A stretch of DNA of 44,794 bases from an uncultured Lachnospiraceae bacterium (GTDB lineage Bacteria; Bacillota; Clostridia; Lachnospirales; Lachnospiraceae): assembly GCA_902762955.1 (NCBI GenBank), contig CACWQH010000038.1, positions 1-44,794 of the forward strand. The letters are read 5' to 3'. A model generated the notes under the pieces. That model did not search any database. It saw only the letters and a program-made list of their open reading frames with translations, and was not told the DNA's origin. A program made the translations under genes and the position numbers. Shown here one piece after another: positions 18,884 through 28,350 of the stretch. Within the stretch, counting starts at the first letter, position 1, and every line of letters begins with the position of its first letter.

Positions 18884-20149
18884 ATGGGTATGACTATGAC
18901 ACAGAAAATTCTTGCAGCTCATGCAGGACTTGAAAGTGTAAGCGCAGGACAGCTCATTGAAGCAGATTTGGATTTGGTTTTGGCCAATGACGTCACAGCT
19001 CCTGTTGCAATTCACGAGATGGAGAAATTCAACAAAAAAGAAGTGTTCGACAAGGATAAGGTTGCTCTTGTTATGGACCACTTCACTCCTAATAAGGATA
19101 TCAAGAGTGCAGAGCATTGTAAATGCGTAAGAGAGTTTTCAAAGGACTATGATATTACAAACTTTTTTGATGTAGGTGCAATGGGAATCGAGCATGCATT
19201 ATTACCGGAAAAAGGTCTTATAGTGGCAGGTGAAACCTGTATAGGTGCTGATTCACATACATGTACATATGGTGCACTCGGTGCATTTTCAACAGGTGTT
19301 GGAAGTACTGACATGGCAGCCGGTATGGTTACCGGTAAGGCATGGTTTAAAGTACCTTCCGCAATCAAGTTTAATATAGTAGGAGAAAAGGCAAAATGGG
19401 TAAGCGGTAAGGATGTTATCCTTCACATTATCGGTATGATAGGTGTGGATGGTGCGTTGTATCGTTCCATGGAATTTGTCGGTGAGGGAATTAAGAATCT
19501 TACCATGGATGACAGATTTACCATAGCCAATATGGCTATAGAGGCAGGTGCCAAAAATGGTATCTTCCCTGTAGATGAACTCACAGAAGAATATATGAAG
19601 GAACACTCAACCAAGTCTTATACAAAGTATGAGGCTGATGCCGATGCAGAGTATGATGAGGAATATACAATTGATTTATCTACTCTTAAGCCTACCGTAG
19701 CATTTCCTCATCTTCCTGAAAATACAAAGACTATCGATGAGGTTGGCGATATAAAGATTGATCAGGTTGTAATAGGTTCCTGTACAAACGGCCGTATCTC
19801 TGATATGAGAATTGCAGCTGATATTATGAAGGGAAAGAAAGCCGCTGACGGAGTAAGAGTTATCGTTATTCCGGGAACTCAGGATGTATATCTTCAGATG
19901 TTAAATGAAGGCTTGACTGAAATATTTATAAAAGCAGGTGCTATAGTTTCAACACCTACCTGTGGTCCTTGCTTGGGAGGACATATGGGAGTTATGGCTG
20001 CCGGTGAGAAAGCAGTTTCAACAACCAATCGTAACTTTGTAGGCAGAATGGGACATGTGGATTCAGAGGTTTACCTTGCAAGCCCTGCCGTTGCTGCGGC
20101 ATCAGCTATAACAGGTAAGATAAGCTGTCCATGTGAGCTTGGATTATAG
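18884..20149 (+). CDS. leuC: 3-isopropylmalate dehydratase large subunit
   Basis: 421-residue aconitase-family subunit that, with LeuD, isomerises 2-isopropylmalate to 3-isopropylmalate in leucine synthesis. The iron-sulfur cluster ligands are visible in GSCTNGR (near residue 299) and TCGPC (near 359 and 362); the active-site segment [21 protein letters not shown] is also present. The length fits the short bacterial/archaeal-type LeuC. The ATG at 18884 has GGAGG eight bases upstream; an earlier ATG at 18869 overlaps that ribosome site and is rejected. It is followed by leuD after 19 bases. Confidence 0.95.
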   Translation: MGMTMTQKILAAHAGLESVSAGQLIEADLDLVLANDVTAPVAIHEMEKFNKKEVFDKDKVALVMDHFTPNKDIKSAEHCKCVREFSKDYDITNFFDVGAMGIEHALLPEKGLIVAGETCIGADSHTCTYGALGAFSTGVGSTDMAAGMVTGKAWFKVPSAIKFNIVGEKAKWVSGKDVILHIIGMIGVDGALYRSMEFVGEGIKNLTMDDRFTIANMAIEAGAKNGIFPVDELTEEYMKEHSTKSYTKYEADADAEYDEEYTIDLSTLKPTVAFPHLPENTKTIDEVGDIKIDQVVIGSCTNGRISDMRIAADIMKGKKAADGVRVIVIPGTQDVYLQMLNEGLTEIFIKAGAIVSTPTCGPCLGGHMGVMAAGEKAVSTTNRNFVGRMGHVDSEVYLASPAVAAASAITGKISCPCELGL

Positions 20150-20168
20150 GACAAAGGAGGTTATGAAA

Positions 20169-20657
20169 ATGAGAGCGTGTGGAACAGTTCATAAATACGG
20201 TGATAACGTAGACACAGACGTTATAATTCCTGCAAGATATCTTAATTCATCAGACCCTGCTGAATTAGCGAAAAATTGTATGGAAGATATAGATAAGGAT
20301 TTTGTAAAAAGAGTTAAGCCGGGCGACATCATGGTTGCCAACAAGAACTTTGGCTGTGGTTCTTCGAGAGAGCATGCACCGATAGCCATAAAGGCATCAG
20401 GCATAAGCTGCGTTATAGCCGAAACCTTTGCCAGAATCTTTTACAGAAATGCAATCAATATAGGACTTCCGATTATAGAATGTCCTGAGGCTGCCAAGGC
20501 AATCGAAGCCGGTGATACAGTGGAAATCGATTTTGATTCCGGTATGATATATGATAAGACAAAGGGTTTGGAATTTAAAGGACAGGCGTTTCCTCCGTTT
20601 ATGCAGGAGATTATAAAAAGCGGTGGCCTTATAGCAAGAATTAATGCTAAAAATTAA
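20169..20657 (+). CDS. leuD: 3-isopropylmalate dehydratase small subunit
   Basis: 162-residue swivel-domain partner of LeuC. Family motifs [28 protein letters not shown] and [16 protein letters not shown] are intact, and the length is standard for the short LeuD class. The start at 20169 sits eight bases after AAGGAGG (20154-20160); the ATG at 20163 is only two bases from it and is less likely. It forms a tight operon with leuC. No clear hairpin terminator follows, so transcription may run on through the structured element into purC. Confidence 0.95.
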   Translation: MRACGTVHKYGDNVDTDVIIPARYLNSSDPAELAKNCMEDIDKDFVKRVKPGDIMVANKNFGCGSSREHAPIAIKASGISCVIAETFARIFYRNAINIGLPIIECPEAAKAIEAGDTVEIDFDSGMIYDKTKGLEFKGQAFPPFMQEIIKSGGLIARINAKN

Positions 20658-20723
20658 TTTATAATTATTTAGTTTTTTATTGATTAATAACTCATAAAAA
20701 AAATTATTTAGTATTTATTTTAA

Positions 20724-20740
20724 CTGTTAATATTTAACAG
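20724..20740. promoter_or_regulatory. Palindromic operator candidate before purC
   Basis: CTGTTAATATTTAACAG is a perfect 7-3-7 inverted repeat directly abutting the structured purC leader element. It could be a repressor site or part of the promoter region; no convincing -35/-10 pair was found here. Confidence 0.35.
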
Positions 20741-20879
20741 GACTTGACAGAATAGAAATAATTCATAAGCAGGTACTTTGAACACGCCGGTACTTAACGA
20801 GCATGCGAGTTTAGTACCGTTGCGTGTGAGAGTAGCGAGAGCGTGCCTGCGATGAATTAATTTCTATTCTGGAAAGTCC
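20740..20879 (+). promoter_or_regulatory. Structured leader element, copy 2 (purC)
   Basis: GGACTT (20740-20745) pairs with AAGTCC (20874-20879); a roughly 20-bp arm (CAGAATAGAAAT...) pairs with ATTTCTATTCTG with a one-base bulge; GCAGGTAC (20769-20776) pairs with GTGCCTGC (20843-20850); ACACGC (20782-20787) with GCGTGT (20822-20827); CGGTACT (20788-20794) with AGTACCG (20813-20819). The core is near-identical to the leuC leader, while the outer arms are unrelated in sequence but equally complementary. The element ends 21 bases before the purC ATG. Confidence 0.8.
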
Positions 20880-20900
20880 GTAAAGAGAAAGGAAGAAAAA

Positions 20901-21770
20901 ATGAAAGAATTTAAACCGGTTAAGGAAGGTAAAGTAAGAGAGATATACGATAACGGCGACAATCTTATTATGGTAGCTACAGACAGAATAAGCTGCTTTG
21001 ACGTAATACTTAACAATGTCGTAACCAAAAAGGGTACAGTGCTTACCCAGATGTCAAAGCTCTGGTTTGACATGACAGAGGATATAATTCCAAACCATAT
21101 GATATCCGTAGATGTAAATGATATGCCGGAGTATTTCAGACAGCCACAGTTTGATGGCAATTCAATGATGTGTAAGAAGCTTGAAATGCTTCCTATCGAG
21201 TGTATCGTTCGTGGATATATAACAGGAAGCGGTTGGGAGAGCTACAAGAAGGATGGTACCGTATGTGGTATAAAGCTTCCTGACGGTCTTAAGGAGTCTG
21301 ATAAGCTTCCGGAACCTATATACACACCTTCCACAAAGGCTGAAATAGGTGAGCATGATGAAAACATTTCCTATGAGCAAAGCGTAGCACACCTCGAGAA
21401 ATACTTCCCGGGTAAAGGCGAGGAATATGCTTCAAAGCTTAGGGATTATACAATAGCACTTTACAAAAAATGTGCCGATTATGCACTTACCAAGGGCATA
21501 ATCATAGCGGATACAAAATTTGAATTCGGACTTGACGAAGATGGCAATATGGTTTTAGGTGATGAAATGCTTACCCCTGACAGCTCGAGATTCTGGCCGG
21601 CAGATGTATATGAGCCGGGACATTCCCAGCCATCCTTTGATAAGCAGTTCGCCCGTGACTGGTTAAAGAGCCATGAAGGCCACAACTGGACACTGCCACA
21701 GGACGTAGTTGATAAAACCATAGCAATCTACCTCGAAGGCTATGAGAAGCTTTCGGGTAAGAAGTTATAA
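20901..21770 (+). CDS. purC: SAICAR synthetase
   Basis: 289-residue phosphoribosylaminoimidazole-succinocarboxamide synthase, which joins aspartate to CAIR using ATP in purine synthesis. Recognised from the start KPVKEGKVREIYDNGDNL, the segment ATDRISCFDVILNN, the signature ECIVRGYITGSGW and the metal-binding D-E-M-L-T-P-D-S-S-R-F-W stretch. It resembles the longer yeast-like PurC form (about 290 residues) more than the roughly 240-residue Bacillus form. It is unusual to find it between leuD and leuB; its leader shares a structured element with leuC. The GAAAGGAAG ribosome site lies just before the start. Confidence 0.95.
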   Translation: MKEFKPVKEGKVREIYDNGDNLIMVATDRISCFDVILNNVVTKKGTVLTQMSKLWFDMTEDIIPNHMISVDVNDMPEYFRQPQFDGNSMMCKKLEMLPIECIVRGYITGSGWESYKKDGTVCGIKLPDGLKESDKLPEPIYTPSTKAEIGEHDENISYEQSVAHLEKYFPGKGEEYASKLRDYTIALYKKCADYALTKGIIIADTKFEFGLDEDGNMVLGDEMLTPDSSRFWPADVYEPGHSQPSFDKQFARDWLKSHEGHNWTLPQDVVDKTIAIYLEGYEKLSGKKL

Positions 21771-21776
21771 TAAATA

Positions 21777-22047
21777 AAGTATAAAAATCAAGATTTGTTA
21801 CCTGTTTAGGAAAAATTAAAGCAACAAAAAAGATAAAGCCGGTAACAAAAGCTATAAAAAACCAAGATTTGTTACCTGTTTAGGAAAAAACAAAGCAACA
21901 AAAAAGATAAAACCGGTAACAAAAGCTATAAAAAATCAAGATTTGTTACCTGTTTAGGGAAAATTAAAGCAACAAAAGAAGACAAGCCGGTAACAAAAAC
22001 TAAAAAAACCAAGATTTGTTACCTGTTTAGGGAAAAACAAATCAACA
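21777..22047 (+). repeat. 74-bp tandem repeats with internal dyads, leuB leader
   Basis: Four units begin at about 21777, 21851, 21925 and 21999. Each has TTGTTACC (at 21795, 21869, 21943 and 22016), and the first three also have GGTAACAA (21841, 21915, 21989). Each left half can pair with the right half of its own unit (loop about 37 bases) or with the right half of the preceding unit (loop about 18 bases), so alternative hairpins are possible. The fourth unit lacks the right half and leads into the leuB ribosome site. No promoter was recognised. Confidence 0.88.
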
Positions 22048-22067
22048 ACGTAAGAAAGGAAAAAAAC

Positions 22068-23150
22068 ATGAATTGTAATATTGCAGTTATAAAGGGTGAC
22101 GGAATCGGTCCCGAGGTAGTAACCGAAGCCATGAAGGTGCTCGATGCCGTAGGAAAAAAATACGGACATACCTTTAACTATGAACAGCTTCTTATGGGTG
22201 GCTGCTCGATAGATAAGTATGGTGAGCCTCTTACCGATGAAACGGTTGCCATAGCAAAGAAAAAGGATGCGGTTTTGCTTGGCTCAATCGGAGGAAATAC
22301 ACAGACTTCACCTTGGTATAAGCTTCCTCCAAATAAAAGACCTGAAGCAGGACTTTTGAAAATCCGTAAGGAGCTTGGACTTTTTGCAAATCTTCGTCCG
22401 GCTTATCTTTATCCGGAGCTTAAAGAGGCCTGTCCGTTAAAGGAAAGTGTTGCCGAAAGAGGCTTTGACATGATGATTATGCGTGAGCTTACAGGCGGAC
22501 TTTATTTCGGAGACAGATATACAAAGGAAGTCGACAACGTTTTGACGGCCGTAGATACGCTTACATATAATGAAAATGAGATAAGAAGGATAGCGATAAA
22601 GGGATTTGATATAGCTATGAAAAGAAGAAAAAAGGTTACTCTTGTTGATAAGGCAAATGTGCTTGATTCGTCACGTCTTTGGAGAAAGGTAACTGAGGAG
22701 GTGGCAAAGGATTATCCTGAGGTAGCTTACGAAACAATGCTTGTGGATAATGCCGCTATGCAGCTTGTAAAAGACCCGGCTCAGTTTGATGTAATGCTTA
22801 CGGAGAATATGTTTGGTGACATACTTTCCGATGAGGCATCCATGATAACAGGCTCAATCGGAATGCTTTCATCAGCGTCCTTAAATGAAACAAAATATGG
22901 TCTTTATGAGCCATCAGGCGGTTCGGCTCCGGATATAGCAGGAAAAAACATAGCTAATCCTATAGCTACTATATTAAGCGCAGCCATGATGTTAAGATAC
23001 ACATTTGACCTTGATAAAGAAGCTGATGCTATAGAAAATGCAGTTAAGAAAGTACTGGAAGAAGGATATAGAACCATCGATATCGCTAAACCGGGCGAGC
23101 CACAGGTTAAATGCGATGAGATGGGCACCCTTATAGCCGAAAGAGTGTAA
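22068..23150 (+). CDS. leuB: 3-isopropylmalate dehydrogenase
   Basis: 360-residue NAD-dependent beta-decarboxylating dehydrogenase that makes 2-oxoisocaproate, the third committed leucine step. Motifs seen: [12 protein letters not shown] at the N-terminus, [17 protein letters not shown] with substrate-binding arginines, [26 protein letters not shown], and [18 protein letters not shown] with metal-binding aspartates. [16 protein letters not shown] is the nucleotide loop. The length is standard. It is preceded by the 74-bp repeat array and followed after 20 bases by a small membrane protein gene. Confidence 0.96.
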   Translation: MNCNIAVIKGDGIGPEVVTEAMKVLDAVGKKYGHTFNYEQLLMGGCSIDKYGEPLTDETVAIAKKKDAVLLGSIGGNTQTSPWYKLPPNKRPEAGLLKIRKELGLFANLRPAYLYPELKEACPLKESVAERGFDMMIMRELTGGLYFGDRYTKEVDNVLTAVDTLTYNENEIRRIAIKGFDIAMKRRKKVTLVDKANVLDSSRLWRKVTEEVAKDYPEVAYETMLVDNAAMQLVKDPAQFDVMLTENMFGDILSDEASMITGSIGMLSSASLNETKYGLYEPSGGSAPDIAGKNIANPIATILSAAMMLRYTFDLDKEADAIENAVKKVLEEGYRTIDIAKPGEPQVKCDEMGTLIAERV

Positions 23151-23170
23151 TAAGGCGGGAGTTAAATAAA

Positions 23171-23599
23171 ATGGATGAGAATAACAGACAGTATATGAAT
23201 CAACAGTATATGAATCAACAGTATATGAATCAACAGTATATGAATCAACAAGATATGAATCAACAAGATATGAATCAACAGTATATGCAAAATGGTGCAA
23301 ATGTACAAGATGATTTGGATAAACCTGAAAATGAATGGAAATTTGCTATCGGAATAGGTATTGTAGGTGTAATATTGTCGATATTATGCGGTAGCTTCAG
23401 AATAAGGGTTATCAGTACATGGTTGATTATATTGTTACTGGCCGGGGTTTACTGTAGTTTTAAGGCCATACAGGGCGGTATAAAGACACGAAAGGCGATA
23501 TCGTTACTGATGGGAATAATCGCAATGGTGATTAATTTAGCCGCAACATTATATTATGGATGGAGTATGATTTATACTATCATATCAAAGTTTAACTAA
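23171..23599 (+). CDS. Small membrane protein with MNQQY repeats
   Basis: 142 residues. The N-terminus carries about seven copies of a five-residue Q-Y/D-M-N-Q unit, encoded by a 15-bp DNA repeat (CAGTATATGAATCAA type, about 23188-23290), then a short acidic linker. The C-terminal part has three hydrophobic segments (about 55-75, 78-95, 110-135). Gln/Asn-rich cytoplasmic tails ahead of such helices occur in DUF4190-like proteins, but no function is known. The repeat is in frame and its copy number could vary by slippage without breaking the frame. It lies between leuB and ilvD with a GGGAG ribosome site; any link to amino acid synthesis is only by position. Confidence 0.75.
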   Translation: MDENNRQYMNQQYMNQQYMNQQYMNQQDMNQQDMNQQYMQNGANVQDDLDKPENEWKFAIGIGIVGVILSILCGSFRIRVISTWLIILLLAGVYCSFKAIQGGIKTRKAISLLMGIIAMVINLAATLYYGWSMIYTIISKFN

Positions 23600-23658
23600 A
23601 ATTTACTGCTGAATGCTTACAGAAAAAATATAGAAAAAAATAGAAGGAGATATTAGTT

Positions 23659-25326
23659 ATGACAAGTGATAACATGAAATGTGGTCTTCAACAGGCACCT
23701 GCACGTTCACTTTTGAATGCGCTTGGTTATACTGCCGAAGAAATTAAAAAGCCAATGGTCGGTATCGTATGTTCATACAATGAGATTGTACCCGGACATA
23801 TGAACCTTGATAAGATTGCCGAAGCTGTAAAGCTCGGTGTCGCCGAGGCAGGCGGAACACCGGTTATGTTCCCTGCGATAGCAGTATGTGATGGTATTGC
23901 TATGGGACATGTGGGTATGAAATATTCACTTGTAACAAGAGATTTGATAGCTGATTCTACAGAGTGTATGGCTATCGCTCATCAGTTTGATGCACTCGTT
24001 ATGATACCTAACTGTGATAAGAACGTTCCGGGACTTCTTATGGCAGCTGCAAGAGTAAATGTTCCTACTGTATTTGTATCGGGTGGACCTATGCTGGCAG
24101 GACATATACACGGAAGAAAGAGAAGTCTTTCATCTATGTTTGAAGCAGTCGGAGAACGTACTGCCGGAAAGATTACCGATGAGGATGTAATTGAATTTGA
24201 GGAAAAGGTATGTCCTACCTGCGGTTCATGTTCAGGTATGTATACTGCAAACTCTATGAACTGTCTTACTGAGGTACTTGGTATGGGACTTCCGGGAAAT
24301 GGAACTATACCGGCAGTTTATTCAGAAAGACTTCGTCTTGCTAAGAAAGCCGGATATGCAGTTATGGATATGTTAAAGAAGAACATCCGCCCACGTGACA
24401 TTATCACAAAGGATGCTATCTTAAATGCTCTTACAGTGGATATGGCACTTGGATGCTCAACCAATTCCATGCTTCATCTTCCTGCAATTGCACATGAGAT
24501 AGGCTTTGACTTTGATATATCATTTGCCAATCCGATCAGTGAGAATACTCCTAACCTCTGTCACCTTGCACCTGCAGGTCCTACATATATGGAAGACCTA
24601 AACGAAGCAGGCGGTGTATATGCAGTAGTTAAAGAGCTTTGTGATATCGGACTTATAAATGAAGATTGTATGACAGTTACCGGTAAGACCATCGGTGAAG
24701 CTGTTAAAAATTCAGTAAATAGAAATCCTGAGGTTATACGTCCTGTTGATAATCCATATTCTAAGACAGGCGGACTTGCGGTTCTTAAGGGTAATCTTGC
24801 ACCGGACGGTTCAGTTGTAAAGCGTTCAGCAGTCGTACCTGAGATGCTTAAGCATGAAGGCCCTGCAAGAGTATTTGATTCGGAAGAGGATGCGATTGCA
24901 GCAATCCTCGGAGGAAAGATTGTTGACGGAGATGTTGTTGTTATAAGATATGAAGGCCCTAAGGGTGGTCCGGGTATGAGAGAGATGCTCAATCCTACAT
25001 CAGCAATTGCAGGTATGGGACTTGGTTCATCAGTAGCACTTATTACAGACGGACGTTTCTCAGGAGCAAGCCGTGGTGCTTCCATCGGACATGTATCACC
25101 GGAAGCAGCAGTTGGCGGACCTATCGCATTTGTAGAAGAGGGAGATATAATTGAGATTGATATCAATAATTACTCCATCAACTTAAGAGTTTCTGATGAG
25201 GAACTTGCAAAGCGTAAAGCTAACTGGACACCAAAGGAGCCAAAGGTTACAACAGGATATCTTGCAAGATATGCAAAGATGGTAACATCAGGCAACAGAG
25301 GCGCAGTACTTGAGATTAAGGATTAA
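23659..25326 (+). CDS. ilvD: Dihydroxy-acid dehydratase
   Basis: 555-residue iron-sulfur dehydratase that converts dihydroxy-isovalerate and dihydroxy-methylvalerate to the keto acids of valine/leucine and isoleucine. Cluster cysteines are seen in [10 protein letters not shown] and in [16 protein letters not shown], the latter followed by [17 protein letters not shown] and [24 protein letters not shown], typical of the C-terminal part, are intact. The length is standard. AGAAGGAGAT precedes the start. It is co-oriented with leuB and ilvB. Confidence 0.96.
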   Translation: MTSDNMKCGLQQAPARSLLNALGYTAEEIKKPMVGIVCSYNEIVPGHMNLDKIAEAVKLGVAEAGGTPVMFPAIAVCDGIAMGHVGMKYSLVTRDLIADSTECMAIAHQFDALVMIPNCDKNVPGLLMAAARVNVPTVFVSGGPMLAGHIHGRKRSLSSMFEAVGERTAGKITDEDVIEFEEKVCPTCGSCSGMYTANSMNCLTEVLGMGLPGNGTIPAVYSERLRLAKKAGYAVMDMLKKNIRPRDIITKDAILNALTVDMALGCSTNSMLHLPAIAHEIGFDFDISFANPISENTPNLCHLAPAGPTYMEDLNEAGGVYAVVKELCDIGLINEDCMTVTGKTIGEAVKNSVNRNPEVIRPVDNPYSKTGGLAVLKGNLAPDGSVVKRSAVVPEMLKHEGPARVFDSEEDAIAAILGGKIVDGDVVVIRYEGPKGGPGMREMLNPTSAIAGMGLGSSVALITDGRFSGASRGASIGHVSPEAAVGGPIAFVEEGDIIEIDINNYSINLRVSDEELAKRKANWTPKEPKVTTGYLARYAKMVTSGNRGAVLEIKD

Positions 25327-25351
25327 AACAATTCACATAACAAATTATGAT

Positions 25352-25380
25352 TTGAAATATTATATGGATTATGTTATTCT
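25352..25380 (+). promoter_or_regulatory. Promoter before ilvB
   Basis: TTGAAA (25352-25357) and TATTCT (25375-25380) are separated by 17 bases, with TG at 25372-25373 giving an extended -10. It lies 30 bases before the ilvB ATG, with AAAGGAGAA as ribosome site. Confidence 0.6.
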
Positions 25381-25409
25381 ATCAAACATATTAGAAAAGG
25401 AGAATTTGT

Positions 25410-27088
25410 ATGAAACAATTAACAGGCTCAGAGATAATTATTGAATGTTTAAAAGAGCAGGGAGTTGATACAGTATTCGGATATCCTGGAGGTACTATAC
25501 TTAATGTATATGATGCACTTTACAAGCATCAGGATGAGATTCATCATATACTTACCTCTCATGAGCAGGGGGCCGCACATGCTGCTGATGGATATGCCAG
25601 AGCAACCGGTAAGGTTGGTGTATGTATGGCTACTTCAGGTCCGGGTGCTACAAATCTTGTAACAGGTATTGCAACAGCATATATGGATTCCATCCCTCTT
25701 GTTGCAATTACAGCAAATGTAAATGTTACAGCACTTGGTAAGGACAGCTTCCAGGAGATAGATATAGCAGGCGTGGTTATGCCTATTACAAAGCACAGCT
25801 TTATCGTTAAGGATGTACATAAGCTTGCTGATACCATTAGAAGGGCATTTAAGATTGCCCAGACCGGAAGACCTGGCCCTGTACTTGTAGACGTTACAAA
25901 GGATGTAACTGCCAATGTTGCCGATTACGAGGCAAAGGCACCGGAGTCAATCGAAAGAATTACAAGTACAATTAAGGCAGAGGATTTGGAACAGGCAGTA
26001 AAGCTTATCGATAAGAGTGAGAGACCGTTTATCATAGCAGGTGGCGGTGTGATAGCTGCAGATGCTTCACCGGAGTTAAAGAAGCTTGCTGATAAGATTG
26101 ATGCTCCTGTATGTGATACTCTTATGGGTAAGGGTGCATTTGACGGAACAAATGAAAGATATACCGGTATGATTGGTATGCACGGTACAAAGGTTTCAAA
26201 CTTTGCGGTAAATAAGGCTGACCTTGTAATCGTTGTCGGTGCAAGATTTTCAGACAGAGTTATCGGAGATGCCAAGAAGTTTGCAGCCAATGCCAAGATA
26301 TTACAGTTGGATATAGATGCTGCAGAGGTTGATAAGAATGTAGTTGTTGATGCAAGCGTTATAGGTGATGCCAAAGAGGTTCTTAAGATGATTTCTTCAA
26401 GAATTAAGGCAAGAAAGAAGCCTGAGTGGCATAAGGAGATAGAGGAGTTAAAGAAAACATATCCTGATCATGGTGATATGAATGCTTTCTCCGGACCTGC
26501 GATAATCAATAAGATATATGAGATAACCAAAGGAAAGGCTACAATTACTACTGACGTAGGACAGCATCAGATGTGGGCTGCACAGTACTATAAGTACACT
26601 AAGCCAAGACAGCTCCTTTCATCAGGCGGACTCGGTACTATGGGATACGGTGTTGGTGCATGTATCGGTGCAAAGGTCACAATATTACCATCAACATCGC
26701 CGGTGACGGATGCTTCAGAATGAATATGAATGAGATTGCTACAGCAGCAAGATATAACATTCCTATCATTCAGGTAGTTATAAATAATCACGTTCTTGGT
26801 ATGGTTAGACAGTGGCAGACACTTTTCTACGGTGAGAGATATTCCAATACCGTACTTGAGGATAATGTTGATTTCGTTAAGGTTGCCGAGGCATTGGGCG
26901 CAACAGGTATAAGAGCTACTGACCTTAAGGAGTTTGAAAAGGCTTTAAAGGATGCTATAAAGCTTAACAAGCCTGTGGTAATCGATTGTATAATTGACAA
27001 GGACGATAAGGTTTGGCCGATGGTTCCTGCCGGAGCTCCTCTTGAGACATGCTTTGATCAACAGGATCTTGATGCAAAAAACAAGTAG
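25410..27088 (+). pseudogene. ilvB: Acetolactate synthase large subunit, frameshifted
   Basis: Residues 1-423 are a normal thiamine-diphosphate enzyme start (YPGGTILNVYDALY, EQGAAHAADGYARATG with the catalytic Glu, the FAD-binding middle domain, TTDVGQHQMWAAQYY, GLGTMGYGVGACIGAK). At about 26679 the frame shifts; the rest (INIAGDGCFRMNMNEIATAA, with the GDG...NN cofactor motif in VVINNHVLGMVRQW, ending in FDQQDLDAKNK) continues in another frame to 27088. Comparison with the usual spacing of about seven residues between GAK-V and INIAGDG suggests loss of about ten bases. The first frame ends at 26723 before the cofactor motif, so its product should be inactive. No ilvN or ilvC follows. A sequencing or assembly error is the main alternative. 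Confidence 0.85.
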
Positions 27089-27192
27089 ATATTGGTAATA
27101 CGATTTATAATATAGATAAAAATATTATATATCGCAATGTAATTAAAAAAATATATTAATAATAAAGATTAAAATTCAGGAGGATTTATTAA

Positions 27193-28275
27193 ATGGCAAG
27201 AGTATTTAACTTTTCAGCAGGACCTTCAGTTTTACCTGAGGTTGTTTTACAGCAGGCAGCAGATGAGATGATGGATTATAAGGGCTCAGGTATGAGCGTA
27301 ATGGAGATGAGCCATCGTTCAAAGGTATATGATAACATTATCAAGGAAGCAGAGAAGGATTTAAGAGACTTACTTGAGATACCGGATAACTACAAAGTTC
27401 TTTTCCTTCAGGGTGGTGCTTCACAGCAGTTTGCTGCTATACCTATGAATCTTATGAAAAATGGTGTTGCTGATTATATAATTACAGGTCAGTGGGCTAA
27501 GAAGGCTTATGAAGAAGGTAAGAAGTATCTTAAAGCCAACGCTATCGCATCATCTGCAGATAAGACTTTCTCTTATATACCCGACTGCTCAGACCTTCCT
27601 ATATCAGAAGATGCAGACTATGTATATATCTGCCACAACAATACAATTTACGGAACTGCATTTAAGGAACTTCCAAATACAAAGGGTAAGATTCTTGTTG
27701 CAGATATGTCATCAGATATACTTTCGCAGCCTGTAAATGTAAGTGATTACGGCTTAATCTACTTTGGAGTTCAGAAAAATGTCGGACCTGCAGGTGTAGT
27801 TGTGGTTATCATAAGAGAAGATTTAATCAGAGATGATGTTCCTGAGTTTTGCCCGACAATGCTTAAGTATAAGACTCAGGCTGATGCTGATTCTCTTTAC
27901 AATACACCTCCATGCTACGGTATATATATCTGCGGCCTTGTATTTAAGTGGGTTAAAGAGATGGGTGGTCTTACAGCTATGAAGGCTCATAATGAGAAGA
28001 AAGCTGCCATTCTTTATGAATTCCTTGATTCTTCAAAGATGTTCAAGGGAACAGTTGAAAAGAAAGACCGTTCACTTATGAATGTACCTTTTGTAACAGG
28101 TAATGAAGAACTTGATGCCAAGTTTGTTAAAGAAGCGACAGAAGCAGGATTCGTTAATCTTAAGGGACACAGAACAGTTGGCGGTATGCGTGCATCTATC
28201 TACAACGCTATGCCGATTGAGGGTGTTGAAAAGCTTGTTGCATTTATGAAGAAATTTGAGGAAGAGAATTCATAA
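27193..28275 (+). CDS. serC: Phosphoserine aminotransferase
   Basis: 360-residue PLP enzyme of serine synthesis, converting 3-phosphohydroxypyruvate and glutamate to phosphoserine. Motifs: VFNFSAGPSVLPEVVL at the start, FLQGGASQQFAAIPMNL, the PLP lysine in FGVQKNVGPAGV (near residue 194), and GGMRASIYNAMPIEGVE near the C-terminus. The length is standard. CAGGAGGA ribosome site upstream. It is followed after 75 bases by serA, the usual clostridial arrangement. Confidence 0.96.
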   Translation: MARVFNFSAGPSVLPEVVLQQAADEMMDYKGSGMSVMEMSHRSKVYDNIIKEAEKDLRDLLEIPDNYKVLFLQGGASQQFAAIPMNLMKNGVADYIITGQWAKKAYEEGKKYLKANAIASSADKTFSYIPDCSDLPISEDADYVYICHNNTIYGTAFKELPNTKGKILVADMSSDILSQPVNVSDYGLIYFGVQKNVGPAGVVVVIIREDLIRDDVPEFCPTMLKYKTQADADSLYNTPPCYGIYICGLVFKWVKEMGGLTAMKAHNEKKAAILYEFLDSSKMFKGTVEKKDRSLMNVPFVTGNEELDAKFVKEATEAGFVNLKGHRTVGGMRASIYNAMPIEGVEKLVAFMKKFEEENS

Positions 28276-28350
28276 GAACATATATTTAATCCATTTATAT
28301 AATAATATATGATTTAATGATAATCGCTATACGTTGAAGGAGAATATAAA

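Noticed and set aside
21777-22047. A CRISPR array
   Set aside because: The 74-bp units are directly adjacent and nearly identical throughout, without unique spacers, and no cas genes are present.
24561-25166. A 201-codon reverse-strand frame inside ilvD
   Set aside because: It is fully overlapped by a well-conserved ilvD coding sequence; composition is that of a shadow frame.
26679-26690. Programmed frameshifting in ilvB
   Set aside because: No slippery heptamer or downstream structure is visible, and family spacing indicates missing bases rather than a simple +1 or -1 slip.
26660-27088. A separate gene starting at the ATG at 26660
   Set aside because: The protein is the C-terminal third of IlvB; the ATG is a chance codon and there is no ribosome site.
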